DNA from: Streptomyces sp. ISL-10
GTDB taxonomy: Bacteria > Actinomycetota > Actinomycetes > Streptomycetales > Streptomycetaceae
NCBI RefSeq assembly: GCF_018614575.1
Contig: NZ_JAGGOJ010000026.1
Location: 1 to 64,000 of the forward strand
Length of the DNA stretch: 64,000 nt
Direction of reading: 5' to 3'
A program made the translations under genes and the position numbers. Shown piece by piece: positions 25,067 to 33,738 of the stretch; the stretch's first letter is position 1; every line of letters starts with the position of its first letter. The notes beneath the pieces are model-generated. The model was not told where the DNA came from. It saw nothing but the letters and a program-made list of their open reading frames with translations, and ran no database searches.

Positions 25067-25783
25067 TCAGCGCTTCCGTAGCCTGGCAACGGCCTCTCTG
25101 ATCGCGGGCAGGCGCTCGTACAGCACCTCGCCGGGGCAGTCCGTGCGGAAGCTGTCGCGGTGTCCCGAGATGACGTGGAGTTCGGCTGCCTCGCCCTTCT
25201 TGTACTTGCTCTCGTCGTTCGTCGAGATGAGACGAACCGTGCCATGGGGGTCGGCCTCCACCCGGAGCTTCCAGGCGGCGACCTTCACGATCCCCGACTC
25301 GAGCGCCGGCGGGACCGTCGTGCCGGGTCCGAAGGTGCCGAGCGCCGCGATGCCGATGCTGTCGGCGTTGAAGCCCTTGGTGTGCGCCCCGAGCACGGGC
25401 CGTCCGGTGCCGCCGGCCCGGCCTTCGTAGATGGTGCCGCAGCGGTCCACCACGAAGTTGTAGCCGATGTCGTCCCAGCCTTCGCTCTCGATGTGGTCCT
25501 CCTGCATCGCCCGCAGCATGCGTGGGACGTCGGCGCAGTCGTAACCGTTCAGGTGACCGGTGTGGTGGACGAAGACCGCGCTCACCGCACCCGTGTAGGT
25601 CGCTCGCTCCCTGACCATGCCCTCGTTCGCCCGCCACGCCTTCCGGCTGACGATTGGGGGCCGCGGAGCCACGGGGCCGACGGCGATGCGCTCGGGCCGG
25701 GCGGGCCGTGGCGGGGCGTCCCGCATCACCAGCAGAGCCAGCACCACGAGGCCGGCACTCAGGACGATCCGACGGGACCACAT
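25067..25783 (-). CDS. Peptidoglycan recognition protein / N-acetylmuramoyl-L-alanine amidase
   Basis: The 238-residue secreted protein has signal or anchor RRIVLSAGLVVLALLVM and an Amidase_2/PGRP domain. VFVHHTG holds the first zinc-binding His; GWDDIGYNFVVDRCGTIYEGRAGG is diagnostic of PGRPs; VISGHRD and TDCPG carry the second His and the Cys ligand. It should cleave the amide bond between muramic acid and the stem peptide. ATG 25783 has AGGGTGG upstream; an earlier in-frame start would hide the signal peptide. It appears monocistronic. Confidence 0.93.
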   Translation of the reverse strand: MWSRRIVLSAGLVVLALLVMRDAPPRPARPERIAVGPVAPRPPIVSRKAWRANEGMVRERATYTGAVSAVFVHHTGHLNGYDCADVPRMLRAMQEDHIESEGWDDIGYNFVVDRCGTIYEGRAGGTGRPVLGAHTKGFNADSIGIAALGTFGPGTTVPPALESGIVKVAAWKLRVEADPHGTVRLISTNDESKYKKGEAAELHVISGHRDSFRTDCPGEVLYERLPAIREAVARLRKR

Positions 25784-25924
25784 GGGACCACCCTGCGACC
25801 TGGCCACACAGCTATCGCGGGTGGGTAAGCCATTCGGGTGAAGCGGGCGCGACGTGACCGGCCGTCGGCGATGCGCGGGCTCAGGGGGCTGGCACCGGGG
25901 CGCTTCCGCGCCAGAACGCGCCCG

Positions 25925-26960
25925 TATCAACGTCTTCTCACTCTTTGCATGGTCTGGTCTCCGCCGATCAGGTGCCGGTCGTCGATCTTCTCGGCGCAGT
26001 CAATTCCCGGCACCTCGTCGTACGGGCGACGGCATCCCTTGCAGGTTGGAGACACCGGATCGCACCGGATCGCGCGGCGGGCACCGCGGCGAGTGCGAGG
26101 GCCAGGCGGTCCGCCGGCTTGGTGACTGCCGCGACCGAGTTTTCGACGTACTCGGGCTCCAGGGGTTGGAGGATGCCGTATTTGTGCTGGCCGACGCCGG
26201 TTGCGGCTGGTTGGATTCTTGAAGATGGTGCCGCTCTTCTTCACCCGGCCGAACAGCGACCGCAGCACGATGCGCGTGTGCCGTCGCCGTCCGCGTGCCC
26301 TCTTGCCGTGGCGGACGTGGAGTTTGCCGAAGCGGCCCAGGTCCCACTTGATGTCGGCATGGTCGAGCTTGCATGCCTCGCTCACCGTAGTACGACCTGG
26401 GGCATCAGCTTCGAGGCGGTGTAGTTCCTGGCGGTAGGGGCGAACTTGCGGCAGGTTGCCAGTTGCTGCCCCAGCCGGTGAACAGTGCCCCGACGTCCGG
26501 CTCGCTCGGCGGGATCCGCAGCTGGGCGTCCTTGAACCCGCGCGGACGGTTCACCTCGTCGATCGGGCACCGGCGGCCCGGCCGGTCATTCGGTGGAGCT
26601 CGACCTTGTGCCGCAGCTCCAGGAACATGAAGTACGTCGTCAGCGCCTGCGACCGGGCCAGCCGGGTGCCGCTGGGCGAGTTCCGCAGAACCTTCCAGAA
26701 GTACGCGTCAGCGTCAGCGGCTCCATGTCCCACAGGGGTCGACCGAACCAGGACCTGATCTGGTCAAGGTGCCTGACGTACACGGATCGTGCCGTCCGCC
26801 AGGCCCGCCGAGGCCCGCGCGAGGACGAACCCGGACAGCACGTCGGTCTCGAACCGCTCCAGCTCCTCTGGCGACGCGGGTGCCCAGTGCTCACGCAGGT
26901 CCCGTACGACTGCCGGCGCCGCCAACCCGGGACTCCTCACCTTCGGCCCGACTGCGGATC
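25925..26960 (-). pseudogene. Tyrosine recombinase/integrase, mosaic and multiply frameshifted
   Basis: Minus-strand frames joined in order give ELERFETDVLSGFVLARASA, HLDQIRSWFGRPLWDMEP, AYFWKVLRNSPSGTRLARSQ, LATCRKFAPTARNYTASKLM, and DHADIKWDLGRFGKLHVRHG. These follow the N-terminal and mid part of a known Streptomyces integrase type. At about 26290 the sequence changes to KKSGTIFKNPTS and GILQPLEPEYVENSVAAVTK, which belong to a different integrase group. At least five frameshifts occur and no catalytic R-H-R-Y box is complete. It looks like a recombinant relic of two integrases. Its N-terminus abuts the left direct repeat (26972). Confidence 0.7.
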
Positions 26961-26971
26961 AGTCGGACGAG

Positions 26972-27093
26972 GTGAGAACGCTTCAAGAATCCCGAAGTCA
27001 CGTCACAGAGCCACGGAGCAACCGAAGGCGGAAGAATCCACTGGCCAGAGGTGGGGACTCAGCGGTGATCAGGAGAACTCGCAGGATGTCGCA
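26972..27093 (+). repeat. Left copy of a diverged ~120-bp direct repeat
   Basis: It begins GTGAGAACGCTTCA and ends AGGATGTCGCA. It shares roughly three quarters of its bases with 28053-28176, including AATCC.GAAGTCA, GATCCACTGGCCA-like and GGGGACTCAGC stretches. It contains the ribosome-binding site and start codon of the lectin gene and lies at the 5' end of the dead integrase. Confidence 0.75.
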
Positions 27094-27835
27094 TATTAGG
27101 CTCTTGGGCCCCAACCAAAAACGGGACCCAGGAGGTTCGTTGTCCTCTGCGTCACCATCCCCCGACAACAACACGCCTACGCCACAACCATCAGGTGACA
27201 CCGAACCGCTGCGGCCGACCCCGCCCCCTCCCTCGGCTCCACGCCGGGCGTGGAGCCGGTTCAGAGCGTTGAGTGAGGGAAGACAGATCGCGATCTTGAC
27301 TGTGGTCGGGGGAAGCTTGCTGACTGGCATGTTCACCCTGGCTGCGGCATTCGTGCCAGTGATCTGGGGGGACGACAAGGATGGCGGAGACGACAGCGCC
27401 AAACCGTCCGCGCACGCATCTCCGTCTCCGTCGTCCAGCAGTACACCCTCAGTGGTGATGAAGAGGTTCCAGAACTACGGCTCTTCCTGGTGTCTGGGCT
27501 ACAACGCAACCGACGGCGTGTACGTGACCGGCTGCAATACCAGCCCGAACCAGAAGTGGATCTGGAACAACGGCGCTGGGATCCCCACCCCCATGCGGCA
27601 GGTCGCGACCATGAAATGCCTGACGTCAGGACAAGGCAAGCTGACTCTCCAGCCGTGCGACGAGGACAACTTGGAGCAGCGGTGGTACGTGACGTTCCCT
27701 GCCGGTGGTGGCACCCCGCTCCTCAAGAGTGCCTACAACGATAGGTGCATCACGCAAGATGGCCGCTCGGTGGTCATGAGCGTGTGCGCCTTCGATAACG
27801 AAGCGCAGACATGGCACATCATCGAGCCTCGTTAG
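27086..27835 (+). CDS. Membrane-anchored ricin-type beta-trefoil lectin protein
   Basis: The 249-residue protein has a Pro-rich cytoplasmic N-terminus of about 65 residues and one TM segment (IAILTVVGGSLLTGMFTLAAA). A Ser/Pro linker leads to one beta-trefoil (RICIN) domain with the repeated pattern CLG..., CLTSGQGKLTLQPC, QRW and RCITQDG ... QTWHI. It should bind carbohydrate outside the cell. ATG 27086 follows AGGAGAACTCGCAGG. The promoter-proximal sequence and start lie inside the direct repeat duplicated at 28053, so the gene may be cargo of the integrase-linked element. Confidence 0.82.
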   Translation: MSHIRLLGPNQKRDPGGSLSSASPSPDNNTPTPQPSGDTEPLRPTPPPPSAPRRAWSRFRALSEGRQIAILTVVGGSLLTGMFTLAAAFVPVIWGDDKDGGDDSAKPSAHASPSPSSSSTPSVVMKRFQNYGSSWCLGYNATDGVYVTGCNTSPNQKWIWNNGAGIPTPMRQVATMKCLTSGQGKLTLQPCDEDNLEQRWYVTFPAGGGTPLLKSAYNDRCITQDGRSVVMSVCAFDNEAQTWHIIEPR

Positions 27836-27845
27836 GCGTCTAGCC

Positions 27846-27947
27846 ATGGCCATGTCATCCGCGCGCATCATCCTTGTGCGCGACAGCCTCCGAGCCCGCT
27901 ACCGCGACCTCGGCCACGACGTCACCCTGCCCCCGGCAGGCGCCTGA
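27846..27947 (+). CDS. Short frame of 33 codons, possible gene fragment
   Basis: ATG 27846 to TGA 27947 reads MAMSSARIILVRDSLRARYR then DLGHDVTLPPAGA. It has good codon character but no ribosome-binding site or family match. It is more likely a fragment than a gene. 27948-28052 holds nothing recognised. Confidence 0.25.
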   Translation: MAMSSARIILVRDSLRARYRDLGHDVTLPPAGA

Positions 27948-28052
27948 CACGCCACCGCCAGCAGCACGACCGGCAGCCCCGAAACCACCCAGCCCAGGGG
28001 CTACCTCCCCGAACCCCTCACCTTCACCCTGACCGTCGACCTGTCAGACACA

Positions 28053-28176
28053 GTGAGAACGCTTCAGAAATCCTGAAGTCATGTCAGACCGCGAAGAGGC
28101 ACCCGGAGAGAGGAAGGATCCACTGGCCACAGGGTTGGGGACTCAGCTGGGCTCAGAAGAACTCGCGGGATGTCGC
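28053..28176 (+). repeat. Right copy of a diverged ~120-bp direct repeat
   Basis: It matches 26972-27093 from GTGAGAACGCTTCA to GGATGTCGCA. The ATG of the lectin gene is conserved here at about 28170, followed by MSHRTSSPSP, but the downstream frame soon loses coding character. A 28081 frame reading PLRDKIKDDCQAS may be a remnant of the gene that once followed. Confidence 0.75.
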
Positions 28177-28299
28177 ACCGTACTTCCAGCCCCTCTCCGC
28201 GACAAGATCAAGGACGACTGCCAGGCCTCCACCGAGGCACCAGGGACACGCTCGTCCGGCAGCGACCTCATCAGGTCCGTCGGCGTAGGGCCACCTCAG

Positions 28300-29463
28300 T
28301 CACGACAGATGGCCTCCGCACTGGGGTGCTTGACCCGCCAGCGGGACAGCGTCTTCGCCTCCCGGCCCGGCGGCCGGCCGGAGAGGCTGGGGGGCGGGCT
28401 CGGTGGCCGCGTCCCGCTGATGCGGAATGGTGATCGAGCCCTGTTGGAGCGCGACCGTCCGCGCGGGCGCCGGAATGCGGATGCCCTCCGCCAGGTACCG
28501 CTTGTGCAGACGCTTGATGAACTCGTGCTTGATCCGGTACTGGTCGCTGAACTCGCCGACCCCCAGGATGACGGTCATGCTGATGCGGGAGTCGCCGAAG
28601 GTGTGGAAGCGCACGGCGGGCTCGTGGTCGGGGACGGCACCGCTGATCTCGCTCATCACCTCGGCGACGACCTCGTTGGTCACCTGCTCGACGTGGTCCA
28701 GGTCGCTGTCGTAGCCGACGCCCACCTGGACGAGCAAAGTCATCTGCTGCTCGGGGCGGTTGTAGTTGGTCATGTTCGAGCCGGCGAGCCGGCCGTTGGG
28801 GATGATGACCAGGTTGTTGGAGAGCTCACGGATCGTCGTCTGGCGCCAGTTGATGTCGACGACGTATCCCTCCTCGCCGCTGCTCAGCTTGATGTAGTCG
28901 CCGGGCTGGACCGTCTTCGAGGCGAGGATGTGGATGCCCGCGAAGAGGTTGGCGAGAGTGTCCTGGAGGGCCAAGGCGACCGCGAGCCCGCCCACGCCCA
29001 GGGCGGTGAGGAGCGGGGCTATTGAGATGCCGAGGGTCTGCAGCACCACCAGGCAGCCGATCGCGACGATGACGACGCGCGTGATGTTGACGAAGATGGT
29101 GGCCGATCCGGCGACCCCAGGGCGGGACTGCGTGACCGTACGCAACAAGCCGGTGATCACCCGGGCCGCCGTGATCGTCGTGACGAGGATGAGCAGCACG
29201 GTCAGGGACTGGTTGACGTGCCGCTGGACCGTCCTGGTCAGCGGCAGCACCGCAGCCGCAGCCGCCGCGCCACCAGCGATCGCCGCCCAGGGCACAAGAG
29301 CGCGCATCGCGTGGACGATGACGTCGTCCCCGCTCCAGCGCGTCCTCGTCGCGTGCTTGCCCAACCACAGCAGCAGCATGCGGAGAAGGAGCGCAACCAA
29401 CAGGCCTGCGGCCAAGGCGACCCCGGCCACGATGACGTCGCCGAGGGTGAGGTCCCGGTTCAT
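28300..29463 (-). CDS. Small-conductance mechanosensitive channel (MscS family)
   Basis: The 387-residue membrane protein has four hydrophobic segments (near 8-33, 47-72, 82-103 and 125-143) and the pore-lining helix LTALGVGGLAVALALQDTLA typical of MscS TM3. The cytoplasmic beta domain follows (VQPGDYIKLSSGEEGYVVDI, NNLVIIPNGRLAGSNMTNYN) and a polar tail. It releases solutes on osmotic downshock. ATG 29463 has GGGAGG at good spacing; the ATG at 29598 is too far upstream. It appears monocistronic. Confidence 0.93.
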   Translation of the reverse strand: MNRDLTLGDVIVAGVALAAGLLVALLLRMLLLWLGKHATRTRWSGDDVIVHAMRALVPWAAIAGGAAAAAAVLPLTRTVQRHVNQSLTVLLILVTTITAARVITGLLRTVTQSRPGVAGSATIFVNITRVVIVAIGCLVVLQTLGISIAPLLTALGVGGLAVALALQDTLANLFAGIHILASKTVQPGDYIKLSSGEEGYVVDINWRQTTIRELSNNLVIIPNGRLAGSNMTNYNRPEQQMTLLVQVGVGYDSDLDHVEQVTNEVVAEVMSEISGAVPDHEPAVRFHTFGDSRISMTVILGVGEFSDQYRIKHEFIKRLHKRYLAEGIRIPAPARTVALQQGSITIPHQRDAATEPAPQPLRPAAGPGGEDAVPLAGQAPQCGGHLS

Positions 29464-29678
29464 CGGTCGCCTCCCGAAGGACGCGGGAATCGGCCCCCCG
29501 GCCAGATTTGATTGTGCGTCACTTATACCTGCTCGAATCCAGGATGCATTGATCGCGCCCGGACGTGCGTACGGGTGCGACCGCTCATCCTGCCGCATAC
29601 GCCCGGCCGCTCGTCACCGGGTCGGGGCAGACCGTCTCCACCAGGGTCCGTCCTCAGAGATCACCGGATGGTGGATCA

Positions 29679-29743
29679 TGGAACTGGCGCGGACTCAGCC
29701 CGATGAACGGGGCTGTCCAGGACGGCTCCGAGGCCGTGATCAC
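29679..29743 (-). pseudogene. IS5-family transposase N-terminal scrap
   Basis: The minus strand reads VITASEPSWTAPFIGLSPRQ, nearly the same as the N-terminus of the transposase fragment at 52400-52580 (MITASESSWTAPFTGLSPRQ). Only about 65 bp remain. Confidence 0.6.
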
Positions 29744-29848
29744 AGCCACCACACTGGGATCAACACATCAGAGCGGCCCAACACCGGGACGATCGTTGCA
29801 GCTACGCTTCCACAGCGCAGTCGATACAGAGCGAGACCGGGGGAGATC

Positions 29849-30403
29849 GTGAGCCGACCACTGCTTTTCCTGGACGTGGACGGGCCCCTCAACCCCTATG
29901 CGGCCAAGCCGGAAAGGCGCCCCGTCGGCTACACGACACTCAGAGTGCCGCAAGCCGGCGGAACCGCAGAGGAACATGGAGGGCTGTCGCGCCGTCGGCG
30001 ACCCCTGCGGGTCTGGGTCAACCCGGAGCACGGGCAAGTCCTGCTCCGGCTCGGCTACGAGCTTTGCTGGGCCACTACATGGATGGACGACGCCAACCGG
30101 TGGATCGCCCCAGTGCTCGGCCTTCCCGAACTCCCGTTCGTCGACTTCGGCGACGCCTTGTTCCGAGACCGCCCCGACGGGGTCCACTGGAAGACTCGTC
30201 CCCTGGTGGACTATGCCAACGACCGTCCCTTCGCCTGGGTGGACGATGAACAGAGCGATCTGGACCAGGCGTACGTGACCGCTCACCACCGCGCGCGTGC
30301 GCTTCTGCACCACGTCAACCCACGAATCGGTCTCCGCGAGGACGACTTCCGGACTCTCACCGACTTCGCCCGGTCCTTGGACACTTCACAAGCCACCAGC
30401 TGA
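29849..30403 (+). CDS. HAD-domain-containing hydrolase-like protein
   Basis: The 184-residue protein begins RPLLFLDVDGPLNPY, the DxDG nucleophile motif of haloacid dehalogenase-type phosphatases. The middle (LGYELCWATTWMDDAN) has the conserved Thr of motif II, and PFAWVDDE the C-terminal acidic motif. Actinobacterial members are annotated only as HAD domain-containing proteins. GTG 29849 is preceded by GGGGGAGATC. Not in an operon. Confidence 0.85.
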   Translation: MSRPLLFLDVDGPLNPYAAKPERRPVGYTTLRVPQAGGTAEEHGGLSRRRRPLRVWVNPEHGQVLLRLGYELCWATTWMDDANRWIAPVLGLPELPFVDFGDALFRDRPDGVHWKTRPLVDYANDRPFAWVDDEQSDLDQAYVTAHHRARALLHHVNPRIGLREDDFRTLTDFARSLDTSQATS

Positions 30404-30479
30404 GCTGGTCTCCAGCCCATCAGGTAGCTCCGTCCCAGTTGGTCGTTGCGGGACATCTCTTGAGCGCCCGGACGACGCG

Positions 30480-32006
30480 CTAGGCGCGGGGCTGCGCGGT
30501 CAGTCGTGCGGTGGTTTCCACCAGTGAGACGGTGAACGGGTGCTGTGGGGAGGCGAGGATCTGTCGCGCGGGGCCTTCCTCGACGAGGTCGCCGCCGTCG
30601 AGGACGGCGATGCGGTTGGCCAGGGCGGCGGTGTCCAGATCGTGTGTGATCAGGATCAGGGACAGGTCGCGTCGGTCGCGCAGGAGGCCGGCGAGTGTGT
30701 CGAGGATGCCGCGCCGGGTGACCGTGTCGAGGCCGGAGGTGATCTCGTCGCAGATGAGCACCCGGGGGCGGGCCAGCAGGGCGCGGGCGAGGGCGGCACG
30801 CTGGAGCTCGCCCCCGGACAGCTGTGGTGGCCGGCGGCGTACCAGCGCTTCGGTCAGGCCGAGACCGGCCAATGTGGTGAGCGCTTCGGACAGCGCCTCC
30901 CGCTCGGGCGCCCCGCGGAGCCGGACCGCTGTGCGGGCCACCTGGTTCAGGATGGGGCGGTGTTCGTCGAAGGCGGCCCTGGCGTCCTGGAAGATGTACT
31001 GGACGGCGGCCAGTTGCTGACGCGTACGGTCACGCAGACTGCGCGGAAGTGGGGTTCCGTCGAGGATGGTGTCGCCGTCGTGGTTGCGATGGAGGCCGAC
31101 CAGGCAGCGCGCCAGGGTGGTCTTGCCGCTGCCTGATCGACCGACGACGGCCAGGCATTCGCCGGTGCGGAGGGTGAGTCCGGGGGTGCGGAGGACCGTC
31201 GTCCTGCCGTGCCGGGCGGTGAGGGGCAGGGTCCGCAGGACTGCTGCGCCGTCAGCGGGTGGCTCGACTGGGGCGATGGTGCTCCCCGCTGCGAGGAGTT
31301 CGGCCGTCCAGGGGTGCCGCGGCGCTGTCCACAGCCGGTCGGCCGGCCCCGACTCCACTACGTGTCCGTCGCGCATGACGAGCACCTCGTCAGCGAGAAC
31401 GCGTACGACCTCCAGGTCGTGGCTGAGCAGCACGATGGCGATGCCCTCCCGGGACACGGCCGCGAGCTGCTCGACGATGCGTCGCTTCGTCAGGGCGTCC
31501 TGGCCGGTGGTCGGCTCGTCGGCGACCACCACCTTGGCGCCCAGCAGCAGCGTCTGCGCCAGGACGACGCGCTGCTGCTGGCCGCCCGACAGCTGATGCG
31601 GGTAGCGGCGCAGCATCGCCTCGGCGTCAAGGAGCTCGGCGTGCGACAGGGCCCGCAGGATGCGCTCGCGGGCCGCGGCGCGGCGCTCGGCCGGCGGCAG
31701 GTGCCGTACCTGCGTACGGGCGATGTCCCGCAGCAGCGCTCCGATCCGGCGGGCGGGGTTGAGCACGGCTCCCGGGTGCTGGGGGATGTAGCCCACCGGG
31801 CCGTCCGGTACGCGTACGTCACCGGTCACGCGGGCGTCCTCCGGGTACTCGCCGAGCAGCGCGAGACCCGTCGTCGTCTTGCCGCTACCGGACGCACCCA
31901 CGAGGGCAGTGATCCTGCCAGGGAGGACTCGGAGGTTCACTCCGTCGACGATCGCCCGGCCGCCGACCTCCACGCGCAGGCCCCTGATTTCGGCGACCGA
32001 GTTCAC
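30480..32006 (-). CDS. Nickel/peptide ABC transporter ATP-binding protein, fused double ATPase
   Basis: The 508-residue protein is a fusion of two ABC domains (DppD plus DppF type). The first has Walker A GASGSGKTT near 40, LSGGQQQRVVLAQTL near 152 and VVVADEPTTGQD near 172. The second has GRSGSGKTT near 300, LSGGELQRAALARAL near 415 and VLICDEITSGLD near 435. It energises import of the peptide- or metal-complex bound by the operon's binding protein. The GTG at 32006 overlaps the permease stop by 4 bp. It is the last gene of the operon starting at 41708. Confidence 0.95.
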   Translation of the reverse strand: MNSVAEIRGLRVEVGGRAIVDGVNLRVLPGRITALVGASGSGKTTTGLALLGEYPEDARVTGDVRVPDGPVGYIPQHPGAVLNPARRIGALLRDIARTQVRHLPPAERRAAARERILRALSHAELLDAEAMLRRYPHQLSGGQQQRVVLAQTLLLGAKVVVADEPTTGQDALTKRRIVEQLAAVSREGIAIVLLSHDLEVVRVLADEVLVMRDGHVVESGPADRLWTAPRHPWTAELLAAGSTIAPVEPPADGAAVLRTLPLTARHGRTTVLRTPGLTLRTGECLAVVGRSGSGKTTLARCLVGLHRNHDGDTILDGTPLPRSLRDRTRQQLAAVQYIFQDARAAFDEHRPILNQVARTAVRLRGAPEREALSEALTTLAGLGLTEALVRRRPPQLSGGELQRAALARALLARPRVLICDEITSGLDTVTRRGILDTLAGLLRDRRDLSLILITHDLDTAALANRIAVLDGGDLVEEGPARQILASPQHPFTVSLVETTARLTAQPRA

Positions 32007-32788
32007 GTGTGCTTCCTCTTCTCCAGTAGGGCGTCGACGAGCAGGTTGCCGCCCATGGTGAGGGCGACGATGAGCAGAGCGGGCACGACCACGGCCCAGG
32101 GCTGGACGAACAGCCCGGTGCGGTTGCGGTCCACCATCACCGCCCAGTCGGCGGCGTCCGGTTCGACGCCGACGCCGAGGAACGCGGCGGTGGCCACCAG
32201 GTAGAGCACCCCGGTGAGCCGTACGCCCGCGTCGGCGGCGAGCGTGCGCGTGACCGACCTGCCGACGTAGCCGACGGCCGTGCGCCACCAGGTCTCGCCC
32301 TGCATGCGCAGCGCTTCGACCGCAGGGCGCGAGGCAGCCTCCGCGGCGGCGGCGCGCACGATACGGGCGGCATCCGGGATGTTGACGAGCGCCACCAGCA
32401 GTGCGAGACCGACCGCCCCCGGCGAGAAGACCGAGGCGACGAGCAGGATCATCAGCAGCGACGGCACGGCGAGCAGCACATCAAGGGGCCGCATCAGCAG
32501 CTCTTCGAGCCAGGTGCGGTGGGTGAGCGCGCTGATGAGTCCCAGCGGCAGCGCCACCAGGTAGGCGAGAGTTGTCGCGGCGAGGGCGACGAGGACCACC
32601 GACCGACCGCCGAGCAGCACCTGCCGCCACACGTCCCGGCCGACGAAGTCGGTGCCGAGCCAGTGACCGCCGCCGCGGGTGAAGGACGCGGCGCGCGGCC
32701 CGGGTTCGCCCGCGAACAGCGGTCCGAGCAGGGCCAGGGCGAGTGGTACGCCCACGATGACCGCGCCGAGTGCGAAGCGGGGCTTCAT
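32003..32788 (-). CDS. ABC transporter permease (DppC/NikC type)
   Basis: The 261-residue membrane protein has about six TM segments. GTDFVGRDVWRQVLLGGRSV is the conserved pre-TM motif of DppC/NikC permeases, and the EAA-like loop is EALRMQGETWWRTAVGY. It forms the channel with the permease encoded just upstream. ATG 32788 overlaps that gene's stop (ATGA), and its own stop overlaps the ATPase start (GTGA). The N-terminal loop is short, as expected for this class. Confidence 0.94.
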   Translation of the reverse strand: MKPRFALGAVIVGVPLALALLGPLFAGEPGPRAASFTRGGGHWLGTDFVGRDVWRQVLLGGRSVVLVALAATTLAYLVALPLGLISALTHRTWLEELLMRPLDVLLAVPSLLMILLVASVFSPGAVGLALLVALVNIPDAARIVRAAAAEAASRPAVEALRMQGETWWRTAVGYVGRSVTRTLAADAGVRLTGVLYLVATAAFLGVGVEPDAADWAVMVDRNRTGLFVQPWAVVVPALLIVALTMGGNLLVDALLEKRKHT

Positions 32789-33738
32789 GCCGCCACCTCC
32801 GCGCGGGGCGCGAAGTGGCGTGCGACCAGGTCGGCGCCGAGGTTGAGGACGACGGTCACGACACCGAAGGCGACGGCGAGGCCCTGCACGACGGGGACGT
32901 CGCGCTCGGCGACGGCGTTCATCAGGACGGTTCCGAGGCCGGGGATCACGTACAGCGCCTCCACGACGATGACGCCGCACAGCAACCAGTCGATGGTGCG
33001 GGCGAGTTGCTGGGCGGCGGGCGCGATGGCGTTGGGGAGGGCGTGTCCGTACCGGACACGGGCCGCCGGGATGCCGTAGCGGCGGGCCTGGGCGGCGTAG
33101 GGCGAGGCGAGCGCGTCGATCATGCCGGCGCGTACGAGACGGGTCAGGGAGCACACCGGGCGGGACAGCAGGATCAGGACGGGGAGCACCAGGGCCGCCG
33201 GATGGGCGAGCAGGTCGGTGCCGTATCCGACGGCGGTCGGCGGCAGCCAGCCCAGGCGTAGGGCGAAGACCGTGATCAGCAGTACTCCGAAGGCGAACTC
33301 GGGCACGGCGTAGACGCCCAGTGTCACGGAGCTGACGAGCCGGTCCACGGCCTTCCCTTCGTGGCGGGCGGCGAGCACGCCGAGACCGACCCCGGCCGGG
33401 ACGAGCAGTGCCACGGTCAGGGTGGCGAGCAGCAGCGTCGGGCCGAAGCCGTCCGTGATGTACGTGCTGACGGGCCGTCCCGAGGCCAGCGACGTGCCGA
33501 AGTCGCCGTGCAGCAGACCGGCCGCCCAGTCCGCCAGGCGTTCGTGCGCGGGCCGGTCCAGCTGCATCGCCTCGCGGATGGCGGCGATGCGCTCCGGGTC
33601 GGGCTGATCCCCGGCGAGCGCGACGGCGGCGTCGCCCGGCAGCGCCTCGGTGAGGGCGAAGACGAGCAGCACGACGGCCGCCGTCTGCGCCATGCCGAGC
33701 AGCAGCCGCCGGGCGATCCAGGAGCGCAGTCCGCTCAC
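32785..33738 (-). CDS. ABC transporter permease (DppB/NikB type)
   Basis: The 317-residue membrane protein starts with GTG 33738 (SGLRSWIARRLLLGMAQTAA), has six TM segments, the DFGTSLASGRPV motif of DppB-type permeases after the first extracytoplasmic loop, and an EAA loop around QARRYGIPAARVRYGHALPN. It overlaps both neighbours by 4 bp (binding protein upstream, second permease downstream). Together with them it makes a complete importer. Confidence 0.94.
   Translation of the reverse strand: MSGLRSWIARRLLLGMAQTAAVVLLVFALTEALPGDAAVALAGDQPDPERIAAIREAMQLDRPAHERLADWAAGLLHGDFGTSLASGRPVSTYITDGFGPTLLLATLTVALLVPAGVGLGVLAARHEGKAVDRLVSSVTLGVYAVPEFAFGVLLITVFALRLGWLPPTAVGYGTDLLAHPAALVLPVLILLSRPVCSLTRLVRAGMIDALASPYAAQARRYGIPAARVRYGHALPNAIAPAAQQLARTIDWLLCGVIVVEALYVIPGLGTVLMNAVAERDVPVVQGLAVAFGVVTVVLNLGADLVARHFAPRAEVAA

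Noticed and set aside
30480..32288. ATPase start upstream at 32288
   Set aside because: The extension is antisense-like and lies inside the permease gene; GTG 32006 with GTGA overlap is the normal arrangement.
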